A stretch of DNA of 64,000 nt from an uncultured Coriobacteriia bacterium (GTDB taxonomy: Bacteria; Actinomycetota; Coriobacteriia; Coriobacteriales; QAMH01): the NCBI GenBank assembly GCA_948466335.1, contig CAOKAE010000007.1, forward strand, positions 1 to 64,000, in the 5' to 3' direction. Of this stretch, positions 21,494-29,971 are shown piece after piece. A model generated the notes under the pieces. It saw nothing but the letters and a program-made list of their open reading frames with translations, searched no databases and was not told the origin of the DNA. A program made the translations under genes and the position numbers. Positions within the stretch are counted from its first letter, which is position 1. Each line of letters begins with the position of its first letter.

Positions 21494-22606
21494 ATGCAAG
21501 CCATAGAGAAGAAGACGGGCGCCCTTGCCCGGATTGCCGCATTCGCCCGAAGGAAGGACGTCGTGCCCTCCGCGCGGCGCTACCTCATCGACGCGTTGTC
21601 TGCCATGGCGCAGGGACTCTTTGCGTCCCTGCTCGTGGGAACCATCTTGTGCACCATCGGCGACTTGTCTGGCATCGCCGTCATCAACGAGGTCGGCACG
21701 CTCGCGAAGCGCGTCTGCGGACCGGCCATGGCCATTGCCATCGGCTATGCCCTGCGCGCTCCCATCCTCGTCCTGCTCTCCCTTGCCACGGTTGGCCTGG
21801 CGGCAAACGAGCTGGGTGGCGCGGGAGGTCCGCTCTCCGTCCTCGTCATCGCCATCGTCGCCGCCGAGCTCGGAAAGCTCGTCTCCGGCGAGACCAAGGT
21901 CGACATACTCGTCACGCCCCTCGTGGTCATTGCCGGCGGCTGCGCCCTGTCGTTCGCATGCGCGCCTGCCATCGGCGCCGTCGCCTCGTCGCTCGGCGCC
22001 ATCGTGATGTGGGCGACGGATCTGGCACCGTTTGCGATGGGTATCGTCGTCGCGGTTGTCGTCGGCATCGCCTTGACGCTTCCCATATCATCGGCTGCCA
22101 TTTGCGCGGCCCTCGGTCTCACGGGGCTTGCCGGCGGTGCGGCCCTTGCCGGTTGCTGTGCCCAGATGGTCGGCTTCGCCGTCATCAGCTTCAAGGTCAA
22201 CGGCGTCTCGGGCCTCATTTCGCAGGGCATCGGCACCTCCATGCTGCAGATGTCCAACATCATCAGAAACCCGCGCATATGGATTCCGCCCACCGTCGCG
22301 GCAGCGGTCTGCGGCCCCGTGGCCACGTGCATATTCGGCCTTGTCCAAGACGGTCCCGCCATCGCCTCGGGCATGGGCACCTGCGGTCTCGTCGGCCCCA
22401 TTGGCGTCTACACCGGTTGGATCCAGGCGGGCATCATGCCCGGACTGTTCGAGTGGGTCGGGCTGCTAAGCGTCTGCCTCGTGATTCCGGCCCTCGTGAG
22501 CATGCTCGTCTACGTCCCGATGTGCAAGGCCGGCCTCATCGCCCCCGAGGACCTTGCGCTCGAGCCCACGGGCGTCCAAGAGGACGTGCCCGGGGAAGAG
22601 CGCTAG
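21494..22606 (+). CDS. PTS EIIC-like membrane permease, candidate vitamin (niacin) transporter
   Basis: A 370-residue integral membrane protein with about nine hydrophobic helices. It resembles stand-alone PTS IIC-like proteins (PF13303 type; GLISQGIGTSMLQMSNIIRNPRIW and GMGTCGLVGPIGVYTGW). No EIIA or EIIB domain and no hpr/ptsI gene is nearby, so sugar phosphorylation is unlikely. It sits upstream of nicotinate phosphoribosyltransferase with a shared promoter box, which suggests niacin uptake; this is inference. GTG 21488 is an alternative start; GGGGAG precedes ATG 21494. Confidence 0.75.
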   Translation: MQAIEKKTGALARIAAFARRKDVVPSARRYLIDALSAMAQGLFASLLVGTILCTIGDLSGIAVINEVGTLAKRVCGPAMAIAIGYALRAPILVLLSLATVGLAANELGGAGGPLSVLVIAIVAAELGKLVSGETKVDILVTPLVVIAGGCALSFACAPAIGAVASSLGAIVMWATDLAPFAMGIVVAVVVGIALTLPISSAAICAALGLTGLAGGAALAGCCAQMVGFAVISFKVNGVSGLISQGIGTSMLQMSNIIRNPRIWIPPTVAAAVCGPVATCIFGLVQDGPAIASGMGTCGLVGPIGVYTGWIQAGIMPGLFEWVGLLSVCLVIPALVSMLVYVPMCKAGLIAPEDLALEPTGVQEDVPGEER

Positions 22607-22608
22607 GA

Positions 22609-22664
22609 CATTTGCCCGCTTTGTAACCACGGCTACAAAGCGGCCCGTCGCGCGTTTCTATACT
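22609..22664 (+). promoter_or_regulatory. Shared regulatory box, operator and -10, copy 2
   Basis: CATTTGCCCGCTTTGTAAC is followed by a perfect 10-bp inverted repeat, CCGCTTTGTA and TACAAAGCGG with an 8-base spacer (22616-22643). TATACT lies at 22659-22664, exactly 39 bases after the start of TTTGTAAC. The -35 position is covered by the right half-site and is poor, so an activator or a repressor could act here. Confidence 0.65.
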
Positions 22665-22726
22665 CTGCGCCAAACGTTTCGGGCACGTATGCCCGGGGCG
22701 AAGGCAACCGGTGAAAACGAGGCACG

Positions 22727-24217
22727 ATGGGCATGCAAATCGATTACACCCTTCTCACGGACCTGTACCAGCTCACGATGGCGCAGGGCTACTTTCGGAT
22801 GGGCAAGACGAAGAACGAGGCATGCTTTCACATGTTCTTTCGCGAGTGCCCCTTCGAGGGCGGATACGCGATTGCCTGCGGCACGGCGCAGCTTGCCCAG
22901 GTCATCGACTCGTTCAAGTTCACCGACGAGCATATCGCCTATCTCGCATCGCTCGATGCGCCGGGCGGCGGCAGGCTCTTCGACGGCGATTTCCTGGAAT
23001 ATCTCGCGAGCTACGAGCTCTCCTGTGACATCGATGCCGTGCCCGAGGGAACGGTCGTCTTTCCCTACGAACCGCTCGTACGCGTGAAGGGCCCCATCAT
23101 CGAGTGCCAGATACTCGAGACGGCGTTTCTCAACTGCGTGAACTTCCAGACGCTCATCGCCACGAAGGCCTCGCGCATATGTCAGGCGGCAGCCGGACGT
23201 CCCGTGGCCGAATTCGGCCTGCGAAGGGCACAGGGTGCGGCAGGCGGCGTATGGGCAAGCCGCGCGGCCTATGTGGGTGGCTGCGCCTCGACGAGCAACG
23301 TGCTCGCAGGCAGCCTCTTCGACATCCCCGTTTCGGGTACGCACGCCCATTCCTGGGTCATGTCCTTCGAAAGCGAGCTCGATGCGTTTCGCGCCTATGC
23401 GCAGGCGTTTCCCACGAACTGCGTGCTGCTCGTCGATACCTACGACGTGCGCCGGGGCATCGAGAACGCCATCATCGTCGGCCACGAGATGCAGGAACGC
23501 GGCCATCGCCTTGCCGGTGTGCGCATCGATTCGGGTGACCTTGCCTGGGCGGCGCGCTTGGCACGGGCGATGCTCGACGAGGCGGGCCTCTTCGATTGCG
23601 GTGTCGTCCTCTCCAACGACCTCGACGAATATAGCGTGCAGGCCATCCTGGACGAGGGTACGCCGGTCAGCTCCTGGGGCATCGGCACGAAGCTCGCGAC
23701 GGCCTATGACCAGCCGGCGCTTGGCGGTGTCTACAAGCTCTCCGCCATACGCTGCGACAAGGGCAAGCCATGGCACGACTGCCTCAAGGTATCCGAATCG
23801 ATGGCCAAGCTCACCATACCGGGAATACTCGACGTGCGGCGCTACCGTCGCATGGATGGGCGCTATGCGGGGGACATGATCTATGACGAGAAATCAGGCA
23901 TACGGGGCTGCGAAACCATCGTCGACCCCGTGGACGAGCTTCGTCGCAAGAATCTCGAGGGCCTTGCGTACACGACGCTTCTTGAGCCCTTGGCGCGAAA
24001 CGGGAAGCGCCTACTTGCAGACGAGAACGCAAGCGCACGTGCAGCGCGTGATCGGGCGATCGAGCAGCTTTTCTTCATGGACGATAGCAACAAGCGCATC
24101 TTCAACCCCTACGCGTATCCGGTCGGCCTCGAATTCGGGTTGTGGCAGCGACGCAAGGACGTGGCGGCCCGGCTTCGTGCGAACGAAGGTGTCTGCCGCG
24201 AATATGCCGTCGCATAG
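22727..24217 (+). CDS. pncB: Nicotinate phosphoribosyltransferase
   Basis: A 496-residue enzyme making nicotinate mononucleotide from nicotinate and PRPP (NAD salvage). The N-terminus YTLLTDLYQLTMAQGYF, the segment AEFGLRRAQG, SGTHAHSWVM and the phosphate-binding VRIDSGDLAWAARLAR with LSNDLDEYSV are characteristic of the Gram-positive PncB type. ATG 22733 is a second possible start. The upstream operator is shared with the EIIC-like permease gene. Confidence 0.95.
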   Translation: MGMQIDYTLLTDLYQLTMAQGYFRMGKTKNEACFHMFFRECPFEGGYAIACGTAQLAQVIDSFKFTDEHIAYLASLDAPGGGRLFDGDFLEYLASYELSCDIDAVPEGTVVFPYEPLVRVKGPIIECQILETAFLNCVNFQTLIATKASRICQAAAGRPVAEFGLRRAQGAAGGVWASRAAYVGGCASTSNVLAGSLFDIPVSGTHAHSWVMSFESELDAFRAYAQAFPTNCVLLVDTYDVRRGIENAIIVGHEMQERGHRLAGVRIDSGDLAWAARLARAMLDEAGLFDCGVVLSNDLDEYSVQAILDEGTPVSSWGIGTKLATAYDQPALGGVYKLSAIRCDKGKPWHDCLKVSESMAKLTIPGILDVRRYRRMDGRYAGDMIYDEKSGIRGCETIVDPVDELRRKNLEGLAYTTLLEPLARNGKRLLADENASARAARDRAIEQLFFMDDSNKRIFNPYAYPVGLEFGLWQRRKDVAARLRANEGVCREYAVA

Positions 24218-24379
24218 GACGATTCGCTTCATACAGAGAAAGCGCGAAGTGGGGCATCGCCTCGGTTTTCGATGAGCGCTAGCTGGGTTTTGGGGCAAAT
24301 GTCGCGTTTGCCACAAAACGCCGTTTCCCAATCTTGCCTATCGCTACAGGGTGCGTAGGCGCGTTTTCCCATACTGGTG

Positions 24380-24412
24380 CCAGGAGCGACGCAAACGTAT
24401 TGCCGCTCCTGG
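24380..24412 (+). other. Hairpin upstream of the truncated dehydrogenase
   Basis: CCAGGAGCG (24380-24388) and CGCTCCTGG (24404-24412) form a perfect 9-bp stem with a 15-base loop, 25 bases before the ATG of the truncated gene. It could be an operator or a leader hairpin. No T tract follows. Confidence 0.5.
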
Positions 24413-24436
24413 TCATACGTTAGATGGGAGCGTGGC

Positions 24437-24556
24437 ATGACACAGAAGACGGCAGTTATCACAGGTGGTGCGGGCGCAAGCGCCGGTGGTTCGGGCGCGT
24501 ATATTGCCCATAAGCTCGCAAGTCAGGGGTACTACGTCGTCATTTGGGATATCTAA
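24437..24556 (+). pseudogene. Short-chain dehydrogenase, 5' fragment cut by the insertion sequence
   Basis: MTQKTAVITGGAGASAGGSG begins a Rossmann fold with the Gly-rich NAD(P)-binding loop, then IAHKLASQGYYVVIWDI, the end of the second beta strand. The frame enters the insertion sequence at about 24552 and stops at once (TAA 24554-24556). Only 39 of the usual 250 or so residues remain, and the rest is not found on the other side of the element. Confidence 0.8.
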
Positions 24557-25707
24557 CGGTTTAGCAAACGGGTGATATTGTCACCGCCCTATGCTGCGGT
24601 AATGCGCATCGGTCATCATCAAATGGCGGACCACCCTTGCAGTTTTCGGCCATCTGTCCTCTGCTTGGTGCACGCGGAACAGGTAGACGAACCAGTTGAG
24701 GTAGGACTGCAGGTTGGACGGGTCCATGCCGGTGAGGCGCCACAGGTATCGCTTGAGCCACGAGCTCAGGTTGTTGACCATCTCCATGGCGTCGAGGTAG
24801 GCGGGGTCGGTGGCGTCGGCCTTGTAGGCCTCCGAGCTGCACTTCCTGTCGGCGATCACCCCGTTGTGGGCGCGCTCCTTGTCGTGCACGACGGTGCTGC
24901 CCTCCGCGAGGTGGCTCCCCAGGGCGGCCTTGAGCCTCTTGGTCGACGGCTTGCCGTGCCCGCACACCACCGCGACCGGGTTCTTCGAGGCGTCGATGGC
25001 GACCGCGATGCAAATCTTCTGCTTGGAAAGCCCGCGCTTGCGGGCCTGCCCGTAGCCCTTCGAGAGGTCGGTGTCGTTGACGTAGACCTCGTCGATCCAG
25101 ACGCGGCCCCTGAGCACGATGCGGTCCTGGTAGCCGCTCACCGTGGCGAACACGCGGTGGCGCCACTCGAAGGCCGTCTTGTGGGTGACGCCGCACAGCT
25201 CGGCTGCTGCCTCGATCGGCACGTTCCAGGTCATGAGCTTCAAGAACAGCGCCCATGTCGGCAGGTCCTTCTTGCTCGACTCCAAAACCGTCCCGGTCAG
25301 CGAGTTGAAGCGCCTCCCGCAGCGCCGGCATCTGTACCTCTGCAGGTCCGAGCCCGAGACGCCGTCCCTGAAGGCGCGCCCCTCGCCGCAGCCAGGGCAA
25401 GGCGGGTCCGCCCTGAACGCCGCGGCGGCCTCGGCGTATGTGCCCACGCCGATCTCCTCTCTGCACCTCCTCTCCGCCATGGCGGAGCAGAGCAGCTCGA
25501 AGTCGTCGGTCGGGAGCGCGGCGACGCGCCCCGCGAAGGGGTTCTCTCTCGTCATCTTGTGATTTCCCGTCTCTGCCCGAGCGCCCATCCGACGGGATTG
25601 TCGCCAAACAAAGAGACGGATGGGCACTCGGGCAGTTTCTTTGTTGGCAGGGAAATCGTAACAGCAAACGGGCGCGCCGATTATCACCCGTTTGCTAAAC
25701 CGTTAGA
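24552..25707 (-). mobile_element. IS1595-type insertion sequence
   Basis: The element is bounded by near-perfect terminal inverted repeats: TCTAACGGTTTAGCAAACGG from 24552 inward and its complement ending at 25707. The match runs through GGGTGATA and then breaks at one base. It contains a single transposase gene on the minus strand. No 8-bp target duplication is visible (TTGGGATA left, AAGCAAAA right), and both flanks are truncated unrelated genes, so the insertion was followed by deletion or recombination. Confidence 0.88.
24581..25555 (-). CDS. IS1595-family transposase (ISXO2-like DDE)
   Basis: A 324-residue transposase. A zinc ribbon is near the N-terminus (CPGCGEGRAFRDGV then YRCRRCGRRFNSLTGT), then a HTH-like stretch, and the ISXO2-like DDE domain with VWIDEVYVND and AIDASKNPVAVVCGHGKP. 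The C-terminal NLSSWLKRYLWRLTGM and LQSYLNWFVYLFRVH are typical for the family. ATG 25555 begins the conserved part; longer in-frame starts at 25588 and 25687 run into the terminal repeat. It appears intact. Confidence 0.9.
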   Translation of the reverse strand: MTRENPFAGRVAALPTDDFELLCSAMAERRCREEIGVGTYAEAAAAFRADPPCPGCGEGRAFRDGVSGSDLQRYRCRRCGRRFNSLTGTVLESSKKDLPTWALFLKLMTWNVPIEAAAELCGVTHKTAFEWRHRVFATVSGYQDRIVLRGRVWIDEVYVNDTDLSKGYGQARKRGLSKQKICIAVAIDASKNPVAVVCGHGKPSTKRLKAALGSHLAEGSTVVHDKERAHNGVIADRKCSSEAYKADATDPAYLDAMEMVNNLSSWLKRYLWRLTGMDPSNLQSYLNWFVYLFRVHQAEDRWPKTARVVRHLMMTDAHYRSIGR

Positions 25708-26217
25708 AAGCAAAATCACCACCGTCGAGAGCATCGCGCCCGCAAACGCGAAGAGCGCCGTCGTTACGGGGTCAGCGGTCGAGATGCCCCCGTAGGCGGC
25801 GGACGCGCCCGCACCACCTGCGAAAACGATGATTGCAAGCGAGGCACCGAACGCAGCGCCCTGCGAGATACCGAGCGTGCTCGCCGAGGCAAGCGGGTTG
25901 CGCAGGACGCTTTGGTAGGCGCACCTCGCAAGCGCGAGCGCCACCCCGGCGACGATAGCCGTCAAGACGCGGGGGAGACGAATGTTTTGAACTGCGGCGA
26001 CGGTACGCACATCGCCCTGCCCGAAGACCGCGCGCACCACATCGAGAGGGGCGATCTGAAGCGAGCCCATAGTCATCGAGAACACGGCGATGCCGACAAC
26101 CGCGACGAAGAGGACAACGAGTACGAGGCGCTTGCGCCTGATATAGCCCGCATACGCGTCACAGGGTGCTTTCCCCTCGCCGGGCAAGCTCGCAGTTGTA
26201 ATTTTGTCCTCTTCCAT
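25708..26217 (-). pseudogene. FecCD-type iron ABC permease, 3' end lost to the insertion sequence
   Basis: The N-terminal half of a BtuC/FecCD permease (about 170 of 330 residues): a first transmembrane helix LVLVVLFVAVVGIAVFSM, the VQNIRLPRVLTAIVAGVALA motif and NPLASASTLGISQGAAFGA. The frame runs into the terminal repeat of the insertion sequence and stops at 25684. With half the helices missing it cannot form a working transporter. It lies 11 bases downstream of the substrate-binding protein gene, the usual operon order; the ATPase gene is missing. Confidence 0.88.
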
Positions 26218-26228
26218 AAGCGGTTATT

Positions 26229-27359
26229 CTAGCTGAAAGAAAGCGTCGTGAAGCCCATGCCCGCATTCTTCATGGTTTGATAGAAGTCGACGCCGAGAAG
26301 CGTGGTGTAGATCTCGGAATACTTTGCATCCAGATCGACATCGACGAACTTTTCGGGGTAGATGGTCGCGCCGATGAAGTACGTGTCGCAGATGCCCGTG
26401 TCGATGTTGGTGCCGTTGAAGTTGAAGAACGGCTGCGTGTAGAGGTGGCCCTCCTTGAACGCCTTCAGGTCGTCGAAGAAGGCCTCGCTGTTGGCGTAGT
26501 CGGCCTTCATGAGATCCATGTTGCCCGCGTTCAAGAACATGAAGTCGGGGTCCCAGTTGCCGATCTGCTCGAGGTCGACGTCGATGGCGGCTTTCTGGCC
26601 CGTCTCGTCGGCGACGTTTTTCGCACCGAGCTCGACGAGCGGGGCGTAGTTCGCGTACGTGCCGGTGAAGCTCTTAGCTCCCTTGTAATTGACGGCGCCC
26701 ACGTAGACGCTCGGCTTGTCGGCATCGGGGATATCGGCCGTGCGCGCCTTCAAGTCGGCGTCCCACTCCTTGAGCTTCGAGACGACCTCCTGCGCGTGGT
26801 CCTGCGTGCCCAGCGCCTCGCCGACGCAGGTGATCGAGGTGTAGACGTTGTCGGTGAACAACTGGTTTTGGTAGGTGATGCCGATGACGGGGATGCCCGT
26901 GTCCGCCTGGAGCGAATCGCACTCTTCAGCGCTACGACTCGAGATGATCACGTCAGGTGCGAGCTCCATGAGCTGCTCCTCGTTGACGTTCGTCTCGAGC
27001 AGATGGTTTCCGTTGCTCGTCGCCGGCAAGTTGGCGAAGAGGTCCTTGTACGCAATCGTGTACGGACGGTTTAATGCCGGCTCGGTTTCCATCTCGGTTG
27101 CGGCAACGAGCTTGTCCTGCCCACCCGCATACACGACGAAGCGCGCGCCGCTGCCGACGGTCGCCGCGCTTTGAACATCGGCGGGAACCTCGACACTTCG
27201 ACCATAGGCGTCAACCACCGTCTTCGTCGCCGCGGCGTCCTGCGCCCCCTCCGACGAACCCGTGCCCGCAGGTGCGGAGCAGCCCGCAAACGCAAGCAGA
27301 CACGCACACAGACAGGCCGCTATGGCAACCACGCCGCATGTTCTCATTCTCTTCAACAT
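26229..27359 (-). CDS. Iron-siderophore/haem ABC transporter substrate-binding lipoprotein
   Basis: A 376-residue lipoprotein. The signal peptide has lipobox LLAFAGC (Cys about residue 27). The PBP III fold of FepB/BtuF-like proteins follows: VVDAYGRSVEVPADVQSAATVGSG, then LLETNVNEEQLMELAPDVII and VYVGAVNYKGAKSFTGTYAN. The ligand is probably a ferric complex or a corrinoid and cannot be told apart. Its partner permease is truncated, so the protein is an orphan here unless another permease accepts it. Confidence 0.88.
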   Translation of the reverse strand: MLKRMRTCGVVAIAACLCACLLAFAGCSAPAGTGSSEGAQDAAATKTVVDAYGRSVEVPADVQSAATVGSGARFVVYAGGQDKLVAATEMETEPALNRPYTIAYKDLFANLPATSNGNHLLETNVNEEQLMELAPDVIISSRSAEECDSLQADTGIPVIGITYQNQLFTDNVYTSITCVGEALGTQDHAQEVVSKLKEWDADLKARTADIPDADKPSVYVGAVNYKGAKSFTGTYANYAPLVELGAKNVADETGQKAAIDVDLEQIGNWDPDFMFLNAGNMDLMKADYANSEAFFDDLKAFKEGHLYTQPFFNFNGTNIDTGICDTYFIGATIYPEKFVDVDLDAKYSEIYTTLLGVDFYQTMKNAGMGFTTLSFS

Positions 27360-27468
27360 GAGCTTCTTCCCTTCGCTTTGAATCGTATCGAATTGCTGCG
27401 ACAGATAGTAACACGATTACATAATTCGTAACATCCCTATTCCGAGAACGGTGCTCCGAACACAGCAA

Positions 27469-27505
27469 GGCGCCGCGCCCCTTACCGGGACGCGGCGCCT
27501 TTTTT
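27469..27505 (+). terminator. Strong GC hairpin with T6 on the plus strand
   Basis: A 13-bp stem beginning GGCGCCGCG and ending CGCGGCGCC (27469-27499) with one mismatch and a short TTACC loop is followed by six T. The flanking genes are both on the minus strand, where the tract reads AAAAAA before and TTGC after the stem. It may still stop the transcript of the lipoprotein gene that ends at 27554. Confidence 0.6.
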
Positions 27506-27553
27506 CCAGCCCATCTGCGCCAGATGCAGGCGAGCTGCTATCGAGCTATTCCG

Positions 27554-28363
27554 CTACGGCATCGTAACCTGGAACGTCACGATCTTGTCGTAGGTCTTGG
27601 AGTTCATGACCTCGAAGGAGCCCTGCACGTTCACGAGATCGTCGATGCTCTTGATGCTGTCGTCCATGAAGGTCATGAACGTCTCGACGTAAGCGTTCGG
27701 CTGGATCGTCTCGTAGATGTAGGGGCTGATCATCTTGCCGTTCACCGTCCAGGTGCCGTAAGAGCCGCTGAAGTCGATCGCCGTGTCAGCGCTCTTGTTC
27801 GTGACAACCAGGGTATAGCCGCAGGAGTCGAGCCAATCCTGCTTCTTGTCGACAACCATCACGGAGATGTTGTCGTCGCTGTAGATCTCCTTGTCGATGG
27901 CCTGAATAGCCTGGTCGTCCGCCGCGCTCGAGCCGCTGGTGGTACCACTCGAAGAGCTCGAGCCTAGGTCCTTGACCTCGTCGCTCGTCTTCTTGAACTT
28001 CATGCCCTCGCCGTCAACCTCGATGGAGAGCACACCGTCCTTAATCGTCGCGTCGACGCTGTCGCCCTCGATCGTCAGGGACACCTTATCAGCCGACTTG
28101 GCGTCCCAGGTGCCATCCATCGTCTCGCCGAACATACCGAGCTTGAACGTGCCGTCCTCGGCGAAGGTCGCCTCGACGGTGAGGCCAAATGCCTTCATCA
28201 TGGCCATATCGTCTTCGGAAGCGTCCGTGAGCTCGGAGAGCTCCCACGTTCCGATGACCGCCTTCTTGGGGTCGGCCTTGTCAGCCCCGCCGCAGCCGAC
28301 GAGCGCGAAGCATAGCGCGATAGCGAATGCAACAACTCCGAATACCTTCAACTTCGATTTCAT
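27554..28363 (-). CDS. Putative lipoprotein with lipocalin-like and DUF-type domains
   Basis: A 269-residue secreted lipoprotein. Signal peptide MKSKLKVFGVVAFAIALCFA ends in lipobox LVGC. Residues about 35-130 form a beta-rich region starting IGTWELSELTDASEDD, with repeated 'GTW..' strands like small lipocalin-type domains. A Ser/Gly/Thr linker follows, then a C-terminal immunoglobulin-like part (VVTNKSADTAIDFSGSYGTWTVNG). No enzymatic motif is visible. It lies upstream of the SBP gene in the same orientation, separated by the hairpin at 27469. Confidence 0.75.
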   Translation of the reverse strand: MKSKLKVFGVVAFAIALCFALVGCGGADKADPKKAVIGTWELSELTDASEDDMAMMKAFGLTVEATFAEDGTFKLGMFGETMDGTWDAKSADKVSLTIEGDSVDATIKDGVLSIEVDGEGMKFKKTSDEVKDLGSSSSSGTTSGSSAADDQAIQAIDKEIYSDDNISVMVVDKKQDWLDSCGYTLVVTNKSADTAIDFSGSYGTWTVNGKMISPYIYETIQPNAYVETFMTFMDDSIKSIDDLVNVQGSFEVMNSKTYDKIVTFQVTMP

Positions 28364-28453
28364 GGTAGCACTTCCTTCCCGAATAGCTTTCCCATTCCAA
28401 CCACTCTATCTTGCACGCCGGAGCTTACCGCCCCGACGATGATGCCCGCGGTG

Positions 28454-29188
28454 TTAAAGCCCGATCGCACCGCCGCAGAACTCGCAGCGCCCATTTGCGT
28501 CCGGCATTGTGGTGGCCCCGCAGAACGGGCAGGTCGCCGCTGCCTTCGGAGCCTTCGCCGCCGCAACGTTTTCGCGCACCGTCTCGCGCAGGCTCGTGAG
28601 CGCCTCGCGGATCTCGTTGGCCTGGCGTTCCGCCTCGCGGAATTCCACCGAATAACGTTCCTCAATGCGGCTATCGTTTACCTTGAACGTGATCTCGTCG
28701 AAGTAAGGCGAGTTCACGTGGATGGTGAGGTACACGTCGTAGTCTATATCGTAGCGCGGCGGGTCGTAGCTTTCCCGGTGGCCTTCGGAGTTCTCGCGAT
28801 AGATTTCGGTGCGGGTCTCGCGAACCTCCGAATCGCACCCGGTGACTTGGGAGAAGTCCATCACGTCCGGGTTCGCATCGCGCCACCGCGAAGAGGAGGT
28901 GACGATGAAGCACTGCGCGTCCTCGTCGAGGAGCACCTTGGTATCGCCACCGAGCGTGCGCGTCGTGTTGAACCCAGCGACGCGGTCCTTGTTCGCCTCG
29001 CGGTAATCGAGTTGCTCGCGGATCTGTTCGACCGTCGAGCGCCTGCGCTCGCTGAAGAAGGGGGAGAGCTTCTTGGCACACTCTTTGCACAGGTTGCCGT
29101 CTTCAAGCTTCCTGTTGCCGAGCAAGCCGATTTCCCCTCCGCAGATATCGCAGCTCTTCTTCTCGAAGATCTTTCCAAACAATCCCAT
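28454..29188 (-). CDS. Double zinc-ribbon protein (DUF4428-like)
   Basis: A 244-residue cytoplasmic protein with zinc ribbons at both ends. The N-terminal one is CDICGGEIGLLGNRKLEDG with NLCKECAKKLSPFF. The C-terminal one is CPFCGATTMPDANGRCEFCG. The middle contains an alpha/beta region with VHVNSPYF-like strands and a long helix. ATG 29188 follows GGAAGGAGTG, so the longer frame from 29290 is not used. Function unknown; the domain pair is common in Gram-positive gut anaerobes. Confidence 0.78.
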   Translation of the reverse strand: MGLFGKIFEKKSCDICGGEIGLLGNRKLEDGNLCKECAKKLSPFFSERRRSTVEQIREQLDYREANKDRVAGFNTTRTLGGDTKVLLDEDAQCFIVTSSSRWRDANPDVMDFSQVTGCDSEVRETRTEIYRENSEGHRESYDPPRYDIDYDVYLTIHVNSPYFDEITFKVNDSRIEERYSVEFREAERQANEIREALTSLRETVRENVAAAKAPKAAATCPFCGATTMPDANGRCEFCGGAIGL

Positions 29189-29335
29189 ACCCGCACTCCT
29201 TCCCGCGCATCCAACGAAGTTTTCGTTAACTTCATGGTGAGAGAAAGTGACCTCCGCGGCAACGACCCTATGGCCCGCAGCGCGGCGCAAAGTGCGACCG
29301 CGTGGCCATTTCGTGCGGAAAGGGAAGGGTGCGAT

Positions 29336-29971
29336 TTAGCGTGGCTCCTGCTCATCGCGCATTTTCGGGACAATGAGCCCGCTTGAGACCGCATGGACCG
29401 CAAGGCGCAGGATGTTGTCGTAGCCGGTCTTCGCGAGAATCTCGGAGATGTGGCGCTTGACCGTGCCCTCGGACAGGAAGAGCTCTTGCGCGATTTCCTT
29501 GCGCGTCTTGGTCTCGCACACGAGGCGCAGGATATCGACCTCCACGTCGGTCAGCGCCGCCGCGTCCGAGAAGATGCTCTGCTGGGCGCGCGGGAAGGTG
29601 GAGTAGCCCTCCATCGTGGAGCGGATGATGCCCAAAAGGTCGTTCGTGCCGACGTTTTTGTACACGAAGCTGTCGACGTGCGCGGCGCGGGCCTGCTCGA
29701 TGAAGGTGATCTCGGGCATGCCCGTCATGATGACGACACGCACCTCGGGATGGGACTCCTTGATGCGGCGCGCAGCGACGATGCCGCTCGAGTCGTTTTC
29801 GGTACACACATCCAGAAGCGCGCAGGTGGCACCCGTTTTCCCCACTTCATCAAGCGCGAAGGCGGCGTCGGCGAGGGAAGCCACGACCTCCATGTCGGGT
29901 TGCGCGTCGATGGTCTGGGCGAGCGAGTCGCGCAGCATGGTCTGGTCTTCCACGATGACGATCTTGATCAT
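29336..29971 (-). CDS. NarL/LuxR-family response regulator
   Basis: A 211-residue DNA-binding response regulator. The receiver domain has the acidic pair VEDQ near residue 8, the phospho-acceptor Asp in ALLDVCTEND, and the conserved Lys in FVYKNVG. The C-terminal LuxR helix-turn-helix is ALTDVEVDILRLVCETKTRK with LFLSEGTVKRHISEILAKTG. Its start overlaps the stop of the histidine kinase gene (29968-29971). Its targets are unknown; the neighbouring zinc-ribbon and lipoprotein genes are possible. Confidence 0.93.
   Translation of the reverse strand: MIKIVIVEDQTMLRDSLAQTIDAQPDMEVVASLADAAFALDEVGKTGATCALLDVCTENDSSGIVAARRIKESHPEVRVVIMTGMPEITFIEQARAAHVDSFVYKNVGTNDLLGIIRSTMEGYSTFPRAQQSIFSDAAALTDVEVDILRLVCETKTRKEIAQELFLSEGTVKRHISEILAKTGYDNILRLAVHAVSSGLIVPKMRDEQEPR

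Noticed and set aside
24561-25667. Second long minus-strand frame overlapping the transposase
   Set aside because: It is Arg/Gly/Pro-rich with no motif, while the other frame carries the zinc ribbon and DDE-type domain.
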